Below are positions 1 through 9,030 of a DNA stretch of 64,000 nt, one piece after another. The position numbers and the translations under genes were made by a program. The first letter of the stretch is position 1. Each line of letters begins with the position of its first letter. Source of the DNA: Planctomycetota bacterium (GTDB lineage: Bacteria; Planctomycetota; B15-G4). The notes beneath the pieces are model-generated. The model worked only from the letters and a program-made list of their open reading frames with translations, had not been told where the DNA came from and made no database searches. The stretch is from NCBI GenBank assembly GCA_029259745.1, contig JAJDEO010000035.1:34318-98317 (forward strand). Direction: 5' to 3'.

Positions 1-2547
1 TTCTTCGACGTTCTGGCGGATCTCGATCGTGCCCTGCGCGACGAAGTTCTCGGCCCACGCCTGGTCGACACGGTCTCGTCGCGCTTCTCGGTGGCCTTGA
101 TCGACGAGTTCCAGGACACCGATGCTCTGCAGTTCGAGATCTTCCGCAAGCTCTTCGCGCAACGCACGGTGATGCTCATCGGCGATCCGAAGCAGGCCAT
201 CTATGCGTTCCGCGGCGCCGATGTCTTCGCCTATCTCGACGCGCGCTCCTTCGTGCAGCGGCGCTTCACGCTCGATCGCAACTGGCGGTCGTCGCCCGAT
301 CTCGTTCGCGGAGTGCAGTCGTTGTTCGCGCGCGTGGCACGGCCGTTCGTCTTCGGCGGTATCGAGGCCCCGCCCGTCGAACCGGCACGGACGGCGAGCG
401 AGACGGCGCTCGATGGCGTGGCGGGCCGGGCACTCACCTTCTGGCACATCCCGAAAGTCGGACGTGGTGAGAGTCACCTCGTGTCGCGGGCGCTGCTCGG
501 GAAGCTCGTCTCGACGTGTCGCGAGCTGCTCGGCTCGGGCGCATCGATCGACGGCGAGCCTCTCGACCCCGGACACATCGCCGTGCTCGTTCGCAGCAAT
601 CGCCAGGCGGACGAGGTTCTCGCAGCCCTGCGCGCGGCTGACATTCCCGCGCTCGTCGGGCGCGCCAACGACGTCCTCGCAGCACCGGGCACCGACGAGC
701 TGCTGCGCGTTCTCGCAGCGCTCTGCCACCCGAACAACGCGCGCCTCGTCCGCGCGGCCTGCGCCACGCACCTCGTCGGCGATGACGCCACGTCGCTACG
801 TGCGCTTCTCGACGACGAAGACGCCTGGCAGGGACGCGTCGAAGAGTTCCGTGAGTGTCATCGTCGCTGGCATCTCGACGGCATCGTCGCCGCGCTCGAG
901 GCGGCGTGGAGTATGTGGGACACGCGCCGTCGACTGCTCGTGCTCCCCGATGGTGAGCGACGCGTCGGCAACCTCGTCCACGCCGTCGAAGTGCTCCACG
1001 ACGAAGCTCGCCGCGCCAACCTCGCGCCCGAGTCGCTCGTGAGTTGGTTCCGCGAGGAACGCGACCGACGCCAGCCGCCCGAATCGCGCCAGCTCCGTCT
1101 CGAGCGCGAAGACCGCGCCGTCGAGATCGTGACGATGCACTCGAGCAAGGGTCTCGAGTACGACGTCGTGTTGTGTCCCTTCGCGCCGGCACCGGTGACG
1201 GACCGCGGCGAACCGCTCGTCGTGCGCGAACGCTCGGGCGTGGTGTTCGACGCCGGCTCGGCGCTCTACGACGAGCGCAAGGCGACGGCACATGTCGAGA
1301 CGTTGGCCGAAGACCTCCGCCTGCTGTACGTCGCCCTCACACGCGCGAAGCGCCGGGCCTACATTGCCTGGGACGACAACCAGCAGTCGCTCGCCCGCAC
1401 GGCGCTCGCCTACCTCTGTCATGCACCGCCGTCCGGAGCTGCGGGGGACGATGTCGCCGCGGCGCTCGCAGCGATGACCTCGATCGGTAGCGCGCTGAAG
1501 GACGGGGGCCTCGCCGGATTGCAGCGCGTGGTCTCCGAGCGCCCGGAGCTCTACGGACTCGAACAGCTCGCCCCGTCGACGGAACCGACCGCGGCGCGTT
1601 GGGGTGGCACGGAAGTCGAGAACGTCGTGCTCGAAGCGGCGCAGGCGCGCATCGCGAACGAGCAACTCGAACCGTGGATGATGATGAGCTTCTCGTCGTG
1701 GGTGCGCGGCGGTGCCGACGAACGCCCCGATCGAGAAGACGCCGACGTCGTGCTGCTCGACAGTGTCGACGGCGGAGCCGCGCCGCCCGAGCTTGCGGAC
1801 ATGTTCGCCTTTGCGCGCGGCGCCGACGCGGGCGTCGCGTTGCACGCCGTCTTCGAGTTCGCCGATCTGGCCGCGCTCGACGAGCGAGCGCTCCACACTG
1901 GCGCCGAGCAGCAGCTCCGACGTGCCGGGCTCATCGACTCCGAACGTCACGGTGCGGGGATCGACCCCGTGGCCACAGTCGTCGGTCTCGTCGAGCGTGT
2001 TGCCCGCGCGGTGATCCCCGGCTGGAGCTTCGCGCTGACCGACGTCGACCCGACGCGCAGGATCCCCGAGTGGAGCTTCACGCTGCCGACGGGCACGCTC
2101 GAGCCGCGCGCACTCGCGGAGGTCTTCGCGGCGCACGGCCTGCAAGACGTCGCGGCGCGCATGGAGAGCCTGACGTCCGAGCGGCTTGCCGGGTTCTTGG
2201 TCGGCTTCGTCGACGACATCGTCGAGTACGACGGACGTTGGTACATCGTCGACTGGAAGTCGAATCATCTCGGGTCCGACGTCGGCGCGTACCTGCCCGA
2301 GCGCCTCGCCCATGTCGTCGCCGACCATCACTACGACCTGCAGCTGATGCTCTACATCGTCGCACTGCAGCGATTCCTGCGTTCGCGGCTCGGTGCCGCC
2401 TACTCCTACGACACGCACGTCGGTGGTGCGGCGGACGTCTTCTTACGTGGCGTCGGCGCCGGCGCCGAGCACGGCTTCTGGAAGATCCGGCCCGACCAGG
2501 CGCTCGTCGACGCGCTCGACCATTTCCTCCAGGGGAACGCCGAATGA
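1..2547 (+). CDS. recB: RecB-like helicase-nuclease, 5' truncated by the window edge
   Basis: The C-terminal part of a UvrD-family superfamily 1 helicase fused to a RecB nuclease; the reading frame is open from base 1, so the true start lies outside the window. Visible helicase motifs in order: LIDEFQDTD (motif II, from about base 97), GDPKQAIYAFRGAD (III), NWRSSPDL (IV), VTMHSSKGLEYDVV (V) and LLYVALTRAKR (VI). The C-terminal nuclease carries GFVDDIVEYDGRWYIVDWKS, the Asp and Asp-x-Lys metal-binding core of RecB-family nucleases. In RecBCD this subunit is the 3'-5' motor and nuclease that processes double-strand breaks. It overlaps recD by ATGA. recC is not in the window and would be expected upstream. 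Family assignment is firm; RecB rather than AddA is inferred from the adjacent recD. Confidence 0.93.
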   Translation, partial: FFDVLADLDRALRDEVLGPRLVDTVSSRFSVALIDEFQDTDALQFEIFRKLFAQRTVMLIGDPKQAIYAFRGADVFAYLDARSFVQRRFTLDRNWRSSPDLVRGVQSLFARVARPFVFGGIEAPPVEPARTASETALDGVAGRALTFWHIPKVGRGESHLVSRALLGKLVSTCRELLGSGASIDGEPLDPGHIAVLVRSNRQADEVLAALRAADIPALVGRANDVLAAPGTDELLRVLAALCHPNNARLVRAACATHLVGDDATSLRALLDDEDAWQGRVEEFRECHRRWHLDGIVAALEAAWSMWDTRRRLLVLPDGERRVGNLVHAVEVLHDEARRANLAPESLVSWFREERDRRQPPESRQLRLEREDRAVEIVTMHSSKGLEYDVVLCPFAPAPVTDRGEPLVVRERSGVVFDAGSALYDERKATAHVETLAEDLRLLYVALTRAKRRAYIAWDDNQQSLARTALAYLCHAPPSGAAGDDVAAALAAMTSIGSALKDGGLAGLQRVVSERPELYGLEQLAPSTEPTAARWGGTEVENVVLEAAQARIANEQLEPWMMMSFSSWVRGGADERPDREDADVVLLDSVDGGAAPPELADMFAFARGADAGVALHAVFEFADLAALDERALHTGAEQQLRRAGLIDSERHGAGIDPVATVVGLVERVARAVIPGWSFALTDVDPTRRIPEWSFTLPTGTLEPRALAEVFAAHGLQDVAARMESLTSERLAGFLVGFVDDIVEYDGRWYIVDWKSNHLGSDVGAYLPERLAHVVADHHYDLQLMLYIVALQRFLRSRLGAAYSYDTHVGGAADVFLRGVGAGAEHGFWKIRPDQALVDALDHFLQGNAE

Positions 2548-4376
2548 CGACCTTCGACGAGTTCTCCGACGCCGGTGTCTGGACGCCGATCGAACGAGCC
2601 TTCGGTGCGATGCTGGGCCGGCGTGCCGGCGGCGAGTGTGGTGAGACGCTGGCTGTCCTCGGAGCCTTGCTGCTGCGGCGGCGCGGTGAGGGCAACACGC
2701 GCGTGTCGGTCGCCGTCGAAGCCGCGACGCCCTTCCCCGATGCCGATTCGGCGTTCGTGCTCCCGCGCGCCGAGACGTTGCGCGCCGCGCTCGGTCACCC
2801 GTCGGTGGCCGGTCGTCTCGTGGCGTCGCCGGGAGCGGGTGTCGCGCCGCTCGTCTTCGACGGTGAGCACGTCGCGCTGCACCGCGATGCCGATGACGAG
2901 TTGCTCATCGCTCGTGCCGTGGCCGCCCGACTCTCCGTCATCGAGAACGATCTCCCGACAGAGACATGGCGTGCGGTGCTCGGCGGACGTGAGCGTGCCC
3001 CGGAGCTCGGGCAAGGCGAACTCTTCGCCGCTGCGTCGGCGCTCGACGACCAGGCGATCGCAGCCGCAGCAGCCCTGCGTCATCGCTTCGCGCTGGTGAC
3101 GGGCGGCCCCGGCACGGGCAAGACGACCACGGTGAAGAAGATCCTCGCGCTGTGGTTCGCCGCCAACCCCGCGGGACGCGTGGCTCTCGCGGCCCCGACG
3201 GGCAAGGCGGCCGCGCGCCTTTCCGACTCGGTCGGCTCGACGCTCGATGGCCACGACCTCCCGCGCGCCACGACGCTCCACTCGCTGCTGTCCTACCACC
3301 CCGGCGCAGATCGCTTCGGCGCGCGTTCGTCGCGTCCGCTGATCGTCGACCTCGTGATTGTCGACGAGGCCTCGATGATCGACACACGCCTCATGGCTGC
3401 GCTCGTCGACGCGCTCCCCGCGACGGCGTCGTTGATCTTGCTCGGTGATGCCGACCAACTCGCGTCCGTCGACAGTGGCGCGGTTCTGGCCGATCTCGTC
3501 GCGGCGGCGGCGGGAAGCGTCGACGGGGACGACCCGCGCGAACAGCTTGCGCGCAAGTCGCCCGACTTTTCGGCCTGGTGTGCCGCGCGATTCGGGGAGG
3601 GGCCGCCGACCGACGCGCAGGCCTCGACGCTGCGTGATGCCGTGACGTGCTTGCGCAAGGTGTACCGCAACACGGATGCGCACTTCGCGGACGTCGTCGA
3701 TGCCGTGCGGCGCGGTGACGCGCGTGCGGCGCGCAAGGGGCTCGAGGCGAGCAACGTCGTCACGCTCGACCCGATCGCGTCGACGGTGCAGGGTCTGGTC
3801 GCCGATCATCTCGACGTCTGGCAGACACGACTCGACGCCGCCACTCCCCAGGAGGCGCTCGAGCGGGCGCGCGACTTTCAGCTTCTCTGCGTCGTGCGCG
3901 AGGACGTCGAGCAGGTCAACCGCGCCGTGGATGTCGCTCTGGGCCCGGCCGTCACAGACGCCGCATTCTTCTCCGGCAGGCCGGTGCTCGTGACGGCGAA
4001 CGACCCTTCCGTTCGTCTCGCGAACGGTGACGTCGGCGTGTGTTGGCGCGAGCCGACGGGGAGTCCCGTCGTCTGCTTCGAGGATCCCGATGACGCCGGG
4101 GCCGTGCGCCGCGTCCCCTTGTCGCGCATGCCGGCCCACGAAGCGGCGTGGGCCATGACCGTCCACAAGAGCCAGGGCTCAGAGTACGGCACGGTCGTGC
4201 TGCTGCTCCCGCGCGACGACCATCCACTCGTCACGCGCGAGCTCGTCTACACGGGGCTCACGCGCGCCCGCGAGCGCGCCACGATCCTCGGCGACGTCGC
4301 GGTGCTGTCGGCCGGCATCGCGCGCCGGACGCGCCGCGACACCGGTTTGCGTCGTCTGCTTGCAGAGGCGCCCTGA
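2544..4376 (+). CDS. recD: RecD-like exonuclease V alpha subunit (5'-3' helicase)
   Basis: 610 residues, close to the usual RecD length. It is the superfamily 1B helicase of the RecBCD double-strand break repair complex. Walker A GGPGTGKTTT lies near residue 187, Walker B IVDEASMID near residue 273, followed by LLGDADQLASVDSGAVL. The C-terminal domain has the RecD hallmark TVHKSQGSEY near residue 540 and YTGLTRARERATILG at the end. The ATG at 2544 overlaps the recB stop (ATGA), which fixes the start and implies translational coupling. A strong hairpin follows 6 bases after the stop. Confidence 0.95.
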   Translation: MTTFDEFSDAGVWTPIERAFGAMLGRRAGGECGETLAVLGALLLRRRGEGNTRVSVAVEAATPFPDADSAFVLPRAETLRAALGHPSVAGRLVASPGAGVAPLVFDGEHVALHRDADDELLIARAVAARLSVIENDLPTETWRAVLGGRERAPELGQGELFAAASALDDQAIAAAAALRHRFALVTGGPGTGKTTTVKKILALWFAANPAGRVALAAPTGKAAARLSDSVGSTLDGHDLPRATTLHSLLSYHPGADRFGARSSRPLIVDLVIVDEASMIDTRLMAALVDALPATASLILLGDADQLASVDSGAVLADLVAAAAGSVDGDDPREQLARKSPDFSAWCAARFGEGPPTDAQASTLRDAVTCLRKVYRNTDAHFADVVDAVRRGDARAARKGLEASNVVTLDPIASTVQGLVADHLDVWQTRLDAATPQEALERARDFQLLCVVREDVEQVNRAVDVALGPAVTDAAFFSGRPVLVTANDPSVRLANGDVGVCWREPTGSPVVCFEDPDDAGAVRRVPLSRMPAHEAAWAMTVHKSQGSEYGTVVLLLPRDDHPLVTRELVYTGLTRARERATILGDVAVLSAGIARRTRRDTGLRRLLAEAP

Positions 4377-4381
4377 AATGC

Positions 4382-4415
4382 GGCGCGGCCGAGTTCCGAA
4401 GAACCCGGCCGCGCC
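4382..4415. terminator. Hairpin between convergent genes
   Basis: Arm GGCGCGGCCG (4382-4391) pairs with CGGCCGCGCC (4406-4415). The inner arms GTTC and GAAC close a CGAA tetraloop, leaving a single A-C mismatch in a 15-step stem. It sits between the recD stop and the stop of the reverse-strand gene at 4445, so it could end both transcripts. No U-tract follows on either strand. Confidence 0.65.
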
Positions 4416-4444
4416 GTGTGCGAGAGCTTGCGTCTGTGCGTGAG

Positions 4445-5011
4445 CTACAGGGCAGGCTTCACCGGGTCGCGGTGAAAGTAGTCGACGGCGAAGGCAACGC
4501 ACTGCATCTCGATGAAGGCCGAGAAGCGGTCGAGGTCCTCCGGCGTCATCGCACCGGAGATGGCCGCCGTCTGTGCGTCGCGGCCACGGGCCGTCCGTCG
4601 GATCTCGATGGTGAACTCACCGGTCTCCTGCTTGGGCTCGAGCAGGAAGGTGAGGCGCGAGTAGGCCTCCGAGTCGCGACCGAGTTCGTCGAGCGTGGCT
4701 TCGCTCGTGCGGATCGCAAGGAGGTACTTGCCTTCGTAGAAGCTGCGCGACATGTCGAAGTCGTGCGCCTCTTCCATGATGTCACCAACGTACTCGCGGA
4801 TGACCTTCTCGACGGACTCGAGGTAGTCGAACGCGTCGAGAATCTTCTGCGACTTCTGCAAGCCGTGCTCGGTGCGAACTTCGCGTCGCTGGGCTCCGAG
4901 GGCCGCGTGGTTGGCGCGGATCTGGCGAAGCTTGTCGCGGAAGCTCTCAGACGTGTTGAGCACCAGGCTCTCACCGTCGCGAATGGTCGTGTCGTTCCGA
5001 GTGTCCATCAT
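4445..5011 (-). CDS. Hypothetical cytoplasmic protein, coiled-coil N-terminal half
   Basis: 188 residues with no signal peptide or membrane segment; I do not recognise the family. Residues about 20-75 are rich in charged and Leu/Ile heptad-like spacing (FRDKLRQIRANHAALGAQRR, then SQKILDAFDYLESVEKVIRE), suggesting a helical hairpin or coiled coil. The C-terminal half is mixed alpha/beta. The start at 5011 is followed by a second ATG; GAAAGGGGC lies about 6 bases upstream and can serve as ribosome binding site. Codon use resembles the neighbours. It is convergent with recD and stands alone, so context gives no function. Confidence 0.72.
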   Translation of the reverse strand: MMDTRNDTTIRDGESLVLNTSESFRDKLRQIRANHAALGAQRREVRTEHGLQKSQKILDAFDYLESVEKVIREYVGDIMEEAHDFDMSRSFYEGKYLLAIRTSEATLDELGRDSEAYSRLTFLLEPKQETGEFTIEIRRTARGRDAQTAAISGAMTPEDLDRFSAFIEMQCVAFAVDYFHRDPVKPAL

Positions 5012-5484
5012 GGCAAGCCCCTTTCGGGATTGGGGTGTCTAGCAAGCTCTTCGGCTCATGAGACGCTTGAGATTCAGAGTTCCCGACAACGGGGATCATC
5101 GGGAGGAGAGGTTCTCGGTGAGGTGAGCAGTTTTCCCGCTCGCCAGCACCGAGTGCCGTCGCGCCGTTTACCGGCCGGCGACTGTGCTTCCGATGCTCGC
5201 AAAGCCACCGGGTTGCAGGCGAAGTATGGCTCAAGAAAGTCGGGTGCGCTCGGCATTGACAGGATCGTCAGTGTGACTGACTCATGGCGAGGCGCCGAAC
5301 GATATCGGCCCACGATCTCCTCCTTCAGAAGAGGCGGCCGTCGGATTCTGCGAACGCCTCCGGGGAGGAGGCGAGCTGCCAGGCCGTGCTGATATCGTGT
5401 CGAGCCCCGCGGGGTGTCGTCCGTGACGCTCCGCCAGCTGCGATCCGTCCGCGGCGCCGACGCTGTATTCCCGAGAGGAGATTC
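5012..5484. other. 473-base gap with no convincing gene
   Basis: Divergent intergenic region between the reverse-strand hypothetical gene and the VOC gene. In-frame sequence upstream of the VOC start (from 5284) is open but Arg-rich and low-complexity, and the good Shine-Dalgarno lies at 5473, so I do not count it as coding. The gap should hold promoters for both genes; one candidate is listed separately. Confidence 0.5.
5256..5281 (+). promoter_or_regulatory. TTGACA box followed by a small palindrome
   Basis: A perfect TTGACA at 5256-5261 is followed at 5267-5281 by GTCAGT-gtg-ACTGAC, a perfect 6-bp inverted repeat with a 3-base centre. A palindrome of this size inside the would-be spacer looks like an operator. 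No good -10 sequence is visible at 16-18 bases, so the promoter itself is doubtful. Confidence 0.25.
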
Positions 5485-6276
5485 ATGATGAGTGACGTGA
5501 CGTTGACGCCCGGTACTTTTTGCTGGCACGAGCTTTCGACGCGCGACGCCGATGGTGCCCAGGCCTTCTACGGAGATCTCTTCGGGTGGGGCGTGAACAC
5601 CGACGAGACGCCCATGGGTCCGTATCACAAGTGGACGCACGGGGGCGGCGAGTTCGGTGCCGTCTTCGGCATGGACGGTCCGATGTTCGAGGGCGTGCCG
5701 TCGCACTGGATGCCGTACGTGCTCGTGACGAGCGTCGATGCCTCGGTGGCCAAGGTGAAGGAACTCGGCGGGACGGTGGTGATGGAGCCCATGGATGTCA
5801 TGGAGCATGGGCGCATGGCCGTGCTCACCGATCCGACGGGCGCGGCCGTGTCCCTCTGGGAGAACAAGGCCCACACCGGCGCGTCCACCGATCCGACCAC
5901 CACGGGCGCGCCGATCTGGACCGAACTCGCCACGCGCGACAAGGACGCGGCGTTCGCCTTCTACACGGGCCTCTTCGGGTGGCGAGCGGACGAGAAATCC
6001 GGCGGTCCGATGCCCTACACGGAGTGGTGGGACGGCGAGAACTGCCGCGGCGGGATGATCGTCATGGACGAGAAGATGGGCGATGCGCCGCCACACTGGC
6101 TCACGTACTTCTCGGTCGACGACTGCGACGCGACGGTGGCGAAGGCCTCCGGGCACGAGGGCGCCAGCATCTGCGTGCCGGCGATGGACATTCCCGGCGT
6201 CGGGCGCATGGCCGTGATCACCGACCCGCAGGGCGCGACGTTCGCCGTCATCAAGATGTCGGCCGACCACAAGTAG
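5485..6276 (+). CDS. Two-domain VOC (glyoxalase/bleomycin resistance fold) protein
   Basis: 263 residues made of two tandem VOC modules. Each opens with a similar phrase: PGTFCWHELSTRDADGAQAF then FGWG in the first, and GAPIWTELATRDKDAAFAFY then FGWR in the second. Each closes with GRMAVLTDPTGA or GRMAVITDPQGA. This is the layout of the Cfp30B-like family of cytoplasmic VOC proteins, whose substrates are mostly unknown. The start at 5485 is chosen because GAGAGGAG ends 4 bases upstream; a second ATG follows immediately. The next gene begins about 90 bases downstream, so the two may share a transcript. Confidence 0.9.
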   Translation: MMSDVTLTPGTFCWHELSTRDADGAQAFYGDLFGWGVNTDETPMGPYHKWTHGGGEFGAVFGMDGPMFEGVPSHWMPYVLVTSVDASVAKVKELGGTVVMEPMDVMEHGRMAVLTDPTGAAVSLWENKAHTGASTDPTTTGAPIWTELATRDKDAAFAFYTGLFGWRADEKSGGPMPYTEWWDGENCRGGMIVMDEKMGDAPPHWLTYFSVDDCDATVAKASGHEGASICVPAMDIPGVGRMAVITDPQGATFAVIKMSADHK

Positions 6277-6367
6277 CTGCGACAGCGTTGGTCGCGCCAC
6301 CGTGCGCGCAGAGCAGGCGCTGAACGCGTCTGCCTGCGCGCCGGACACCCTCCACGGGAGAGCCGTC

Positions 6368-6976
6368 ATGGCGTATATCGAGATGGTCGACGAAGGCGAG
6401 GCCGACGGTGAGCTGGGTCGCATGTACGCCGGGCTCGTCGACCCCGAGCACGGCGGTGTCGACGAGATCCTGAAGATCCACTCGCTGGTCCCGGCGGGGT
6501 TGCGTGGTCATCTCGGTGTCTACCGCTCGGCGATGGTCGACACGCCGGGGCTTCCGAAGGTCGAGCGCGAGCTCGTGGCCGTCGCCGTCTCGGGCATCAA
6601 CGGCTGCCACTACTGAGTGGGTCATCACCGGCGCGGTCTGCGCCGATTGCTCCTTGCGGGCGTGGGAGGCACAGCGCCTGCCGACACGCTCGCGCTGTGT
6701 GAGCGCTGGGCGGCGGACTCCGAGGCCCTCGTCGCGGCTGTCCTCGAATCGCCGGACGGCGTGGCGATCTCCGGCCTCCCGGCGCGCCAACGAGCGCTGC
6801 TCGCCTACGCGGCCAAGCTCACGGAGCGCCCGGCGACGATCGAGCGCGCTGACGTCGACGCGCTGCGCCAAGCGGGTCTCGCGGATGCGGACATCCTCGC
6901 GCTCGTCGAAGTGATCGCGTACTACGCCTACGCGAACCGCATCGCGGACGGCCTCGGCATCGAGCTGGAGTCGTGA
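6368..6976 (+). CDS. AhpD-like (carboxymuconolactone decarboxylase family) candidate selenoprotein with in-frame TGA as Sec83
   Basis: Reading the TGA at 6614-6616 as selenocysteine gives one 202-residue protein of the AhpD-like, peroxidase-related family. Residues 1-82 start MAYIEMVDEGEADGEL and end with VAVSGINGCHY; after the TGA the same frame continues VGHHRRGLRRLLLAG and ends in AYANRIADGLGIELE, both family hallmarks. The family motif at this place is NGCxYCxxHH, so TGA replaces the second Cys of CxxC, giving C80-x-x-U83. AhpD-type enzymes use this pair in thiol peroxidase or disulfide reductase chemistry. GGGAG lies 7 bases before the ATG. A matching stem-loop follows the TGA. The alternative is a nonsense mutation or sequencing error (TGC to TGA); normal codon use on both sides argues against decay. 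selA, selB and selC are not in the window. Confidence 0.85.
6614..6653 (+). promoter_or_regulatory. UGA codon plus bacterial SECIS-like stem-loop
   Basis: The TGA (6614-6616) is followed after 12 bases by arm CGGCGC (6629-6634), a 5-base loop GGTCT (6635-6639) and arm GCGCCG (6640-6645), a perfect 6-bp stem. GGG (6619-6621) can pair with CTCC (6650-6653) as a lower stem. E. coli fdhF has a similar element: an upper stem starting 11 bases after UGA whose loop also contains GGUCU, which SelB binds. The fdhF bulged U is not obvious here. The structure is seen; SelB recognition is inference. Confidence 0.8.
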
Positions 6977-6981
6977 CACGA

Positions 6982-7011
6982 GTGCGGCGTGGTGTCCTTC
7001 GAACGCCTCAC
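6982..7011. terminator. Hairpin between convergent genes
   Basis: GTG-c-GGCGT (6982-6990) pairs with ACGCC-t-CAC (7003-7011) around a 12-base loop. It lies directly after the selenoprotein candidate and overlaps the stop of the reverse-strand ligase gene. No U-tract. Confidence 0.4.
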
Positions 7012-8648
7012 CCGGCGAGCTCCTCGCTCAACAGGAACTTGCGCACCTTCCCCGAGCCCGTGAGCGGGAAGGCGTCGACGGCATGCCAGGTTTTCGGGTG
7101 CTTGAACTTCGCGATGCGGTCGGTGAGGTGAGTGCACAGCGCCGCGGGGTCCAGTGTCTTGCCGGGCTTGAGGATGACTGCCGCGGCGACCTCTTCGCCG
7201 AAGTGATCGTCGGGCACGCCGAACACGGCGACGTCGGCGACGTCGGCGTGCGAGCGCAGGATGTTCTCGATCTCGGCCGGCGCGATGTTTTCGCCGCCGC
7301 GGATGATGAGTTCCTTGATGCGCCCCACGATGCGCAGCAGGCCGTCGTCGCCACGCAGCGCGCGGTCGCCGGTGCGCAGCCAACCGTCCGGCGTCAGAGC
7401 TGCCGCCGTGGCCTCGGGTTCGTCGTGGTAGCCGGCCATGATGTTCGGCCCGCGCGCCCAGAGTTCGCCCGGCTGCCCGTCGGGGAGTTCCGCGCCGGTT
7501 TCGGGGTCGGTGATGCGCACCTCGACGGACGGCAGCTCACGTCCGATCGTCGAGCAGCGCACTTCGACGGGGTCCTCGGGGTTCGAGCCGGCGACGCCAG
7601 GTGAGGCCTCGGTCAGCCCGTAGGCGATCGAGAGCCCCTTCACACCGAGGCGCTCGGCGATCTCGTGCATGAGCGGTTCGGGGACGGGCGCGCCGGCCGC
7701 CAGCCCGGCGCGCAACGTCGACGTGTCGAACGACTCGAGGTCGGGGTGCTGCAGCATGGCGCCGAACATGGTCGGGACACCGTGGATGATCGTGCAGCGT
7801 TCCTCGTGGACGAGGCGCAGCGCGTGGCCGGGGTCGAACCCAGGGATCGCGCAGAGTGACGCGCCATGACTGTAGGCGCCGAGCACGCAGACGACGCAGC
7901 CGAAGCAGTGGAAGAGCGGCACCATCATCGCGATGCGGTCGCTGGGCGTCGTGCGCACCTGGTTGCCGAGGTCGTGAGCCGTGGCGAGCAGGTTGCCGTG
8001 CGTGAGCATCACACCCTTCGGGAAGCCGGTCGTCCCGGACGTGTACTGGATGTTGACGATGTCGTGCTGTTCGCAGGCCTGCTCGCGCGCGGCGAGCTCG
8101 TCGTCGCTCACGCCGCGTCCCTTGAGGATCGTTGCCTTGAGCGTGGCGAGTCCGTTGGGCGACTCGTCGGCGGGGTCGGCCTGCATCCAGATCCGACGCC
8201 GGATGCCGCGCACGGCCGGGTCGCTGTCGAGGAACAGCTCGTCGATCATCTGGCTGAGTTCGTTCGTCCCGGCGCGCGTGGCGTGAATCACGGCCACGGC
8301 CTTGCTCTGCCGGAGGACATACGCGACCTCGTCCTTCTTCAGCGCCGTGTTGACCGTCACCATCACGGCCCCGATGCGCGCCAGCGCGAACTCGATCGGC
8401 ACCCAGTCGGGAACGTTCGGACCCCACACAGCGACGTGCTCGCCCTTCTGAATGCCGTAGGCGATCAGCCCGCGCGCGAGCTCGTCGACGTAGGCGTCGA
8501 GCTCGGCGAACGTGCGGCGGATCTCCTCGCCTCCGTGCACGAAGGCCGGGTAGACGAGCGCCTCGGCGTCACCGCGCTGGGCGGCGAGAGAGCGCAGGAG
8601 CTGAGACAGGGTGCCCGTCGACACGGGCGGAAAGGCAGTGTTCGACAT
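7008..8648 (-). CDS. AMP-binding acyl-CoA synthetase (fatty-acid CoA ligase-like)
   Basis: An ANL-superfamily enzyme of about 546 residues that activates a carboxylic acid with ATP and couples it to CoA. The phosphate loop is YTSGTTGFPKGVMLTHGN; the adenine motif is AYGLTEASPG; the C-terminal domain has WLRTGDRALRGDDG, IVGRIKELIIRGGENIAPAE and the acetylation-type lysine in TGSGKVRKF. The architecture matches medium- or long-chain fatty-acyl-CoA ligases, but substrate cannot be read from sequence. The start is placed at 8648 (MSNTAFPP); an in-frame ATG at 8660 is the alternative, and neither has a clear ribosome binding site. It is convergent with the AhpD-like gene. Confidence 0.92.
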   Translation of the reverse strand: MSNTAFPPVSTGTLSQLLRSLAAQRGDAEALVYPAFVHGGEEIRRTFAELDAYVDELARGLIAYGIQKGEHVAVWGPNVPDWVPIEFALARIGAVMVTVNTALKKDEVAYVLRQSKAVAVIHATRAGTNELSQMIDELFLDSDPAVRGIRRRIWMQADPADESPNGLATLKATILKGRGVSDDELAAREQACEQHDIVNIQYTSGTTGFPKGVMLTHGNLLATAHDLGNQVRTTPSDRIAMMVPLFHCFGCVVCVLGAYSHGASLCAIPGFDPGHALRLVHEERCTIIHGVPTMFGAMLQHPDLESFDTSTLRAGLAAGAPVPEPLMHEIAERLGVKGLSIAYGLTEASPGVAGSNPEDPVEVRCSTIGRELPSVEVRITDPETGAELPDGQPGELWARGPNIMAGYHDEPEATAAALTPDGWLRTGDRALRGDDGLLRIVGRIKELIIRGGENIAPAEIENILRSHADVADVAVFGVPDDHFGEEVAAAVILKPGKTLDPAALCTHLTDRIAKFKHPKTWHAVDAFPLTGSGKVRKFLLSEELAG

Positions 8649-8660
8649 GGCCGCGAGCAT

Positions 8661-9030
8661 ACCGCGAAGCTCGCGCCGGATCGCTCGGTCTCATGGGCGA
8701 CCCCATCGGGTGGTTTGAGACGCTGTCGGGGGAGCGTCTGAGACGTGCGACGGTCGCGGCGTGCGAGACGTCCGCGGCCAGCCGGAGGCTGTCACGCCGC
8801 GACGAACCTCATCCAGGACGTAGACGTGATAGAGCACGCTCGCGAGCGCTCCGGTGCATCGGCATGTCTCATTGCGAACGTCGGGTGATCGGCCTCGGTC
8901 ATTCATCTCGCCCTCGTGATCGGGGGTGTGGTCAAGAGGAATGACGTGCGATGGCGCGGCAGATCACACGGATTTCTCAGTCTCCAACTGCCTGACAGCT
9001 GCGCCCGTCTCTGCCGTCTATCATGTTCCC
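8661..9030. other. 370-base divergent intergenic region
   Basis: No convincing gene. A reverse-strand open frame at 8691-8906 is Arg-rich and lacks a ribosome binding site. The sequence CTATCATG at 9018-9025, just before the radical SAM start, contains TATCAT (9019-9024), a plausible -10 box implying a very short leader. Confidence 0.4.

Noticed and set aside
8691..8906. 71-codon reverse open frame in the 8.7-9.0 kb gap
   Set aside because: No ribosome binding site, Arg-rich composition and no recognisable domain.
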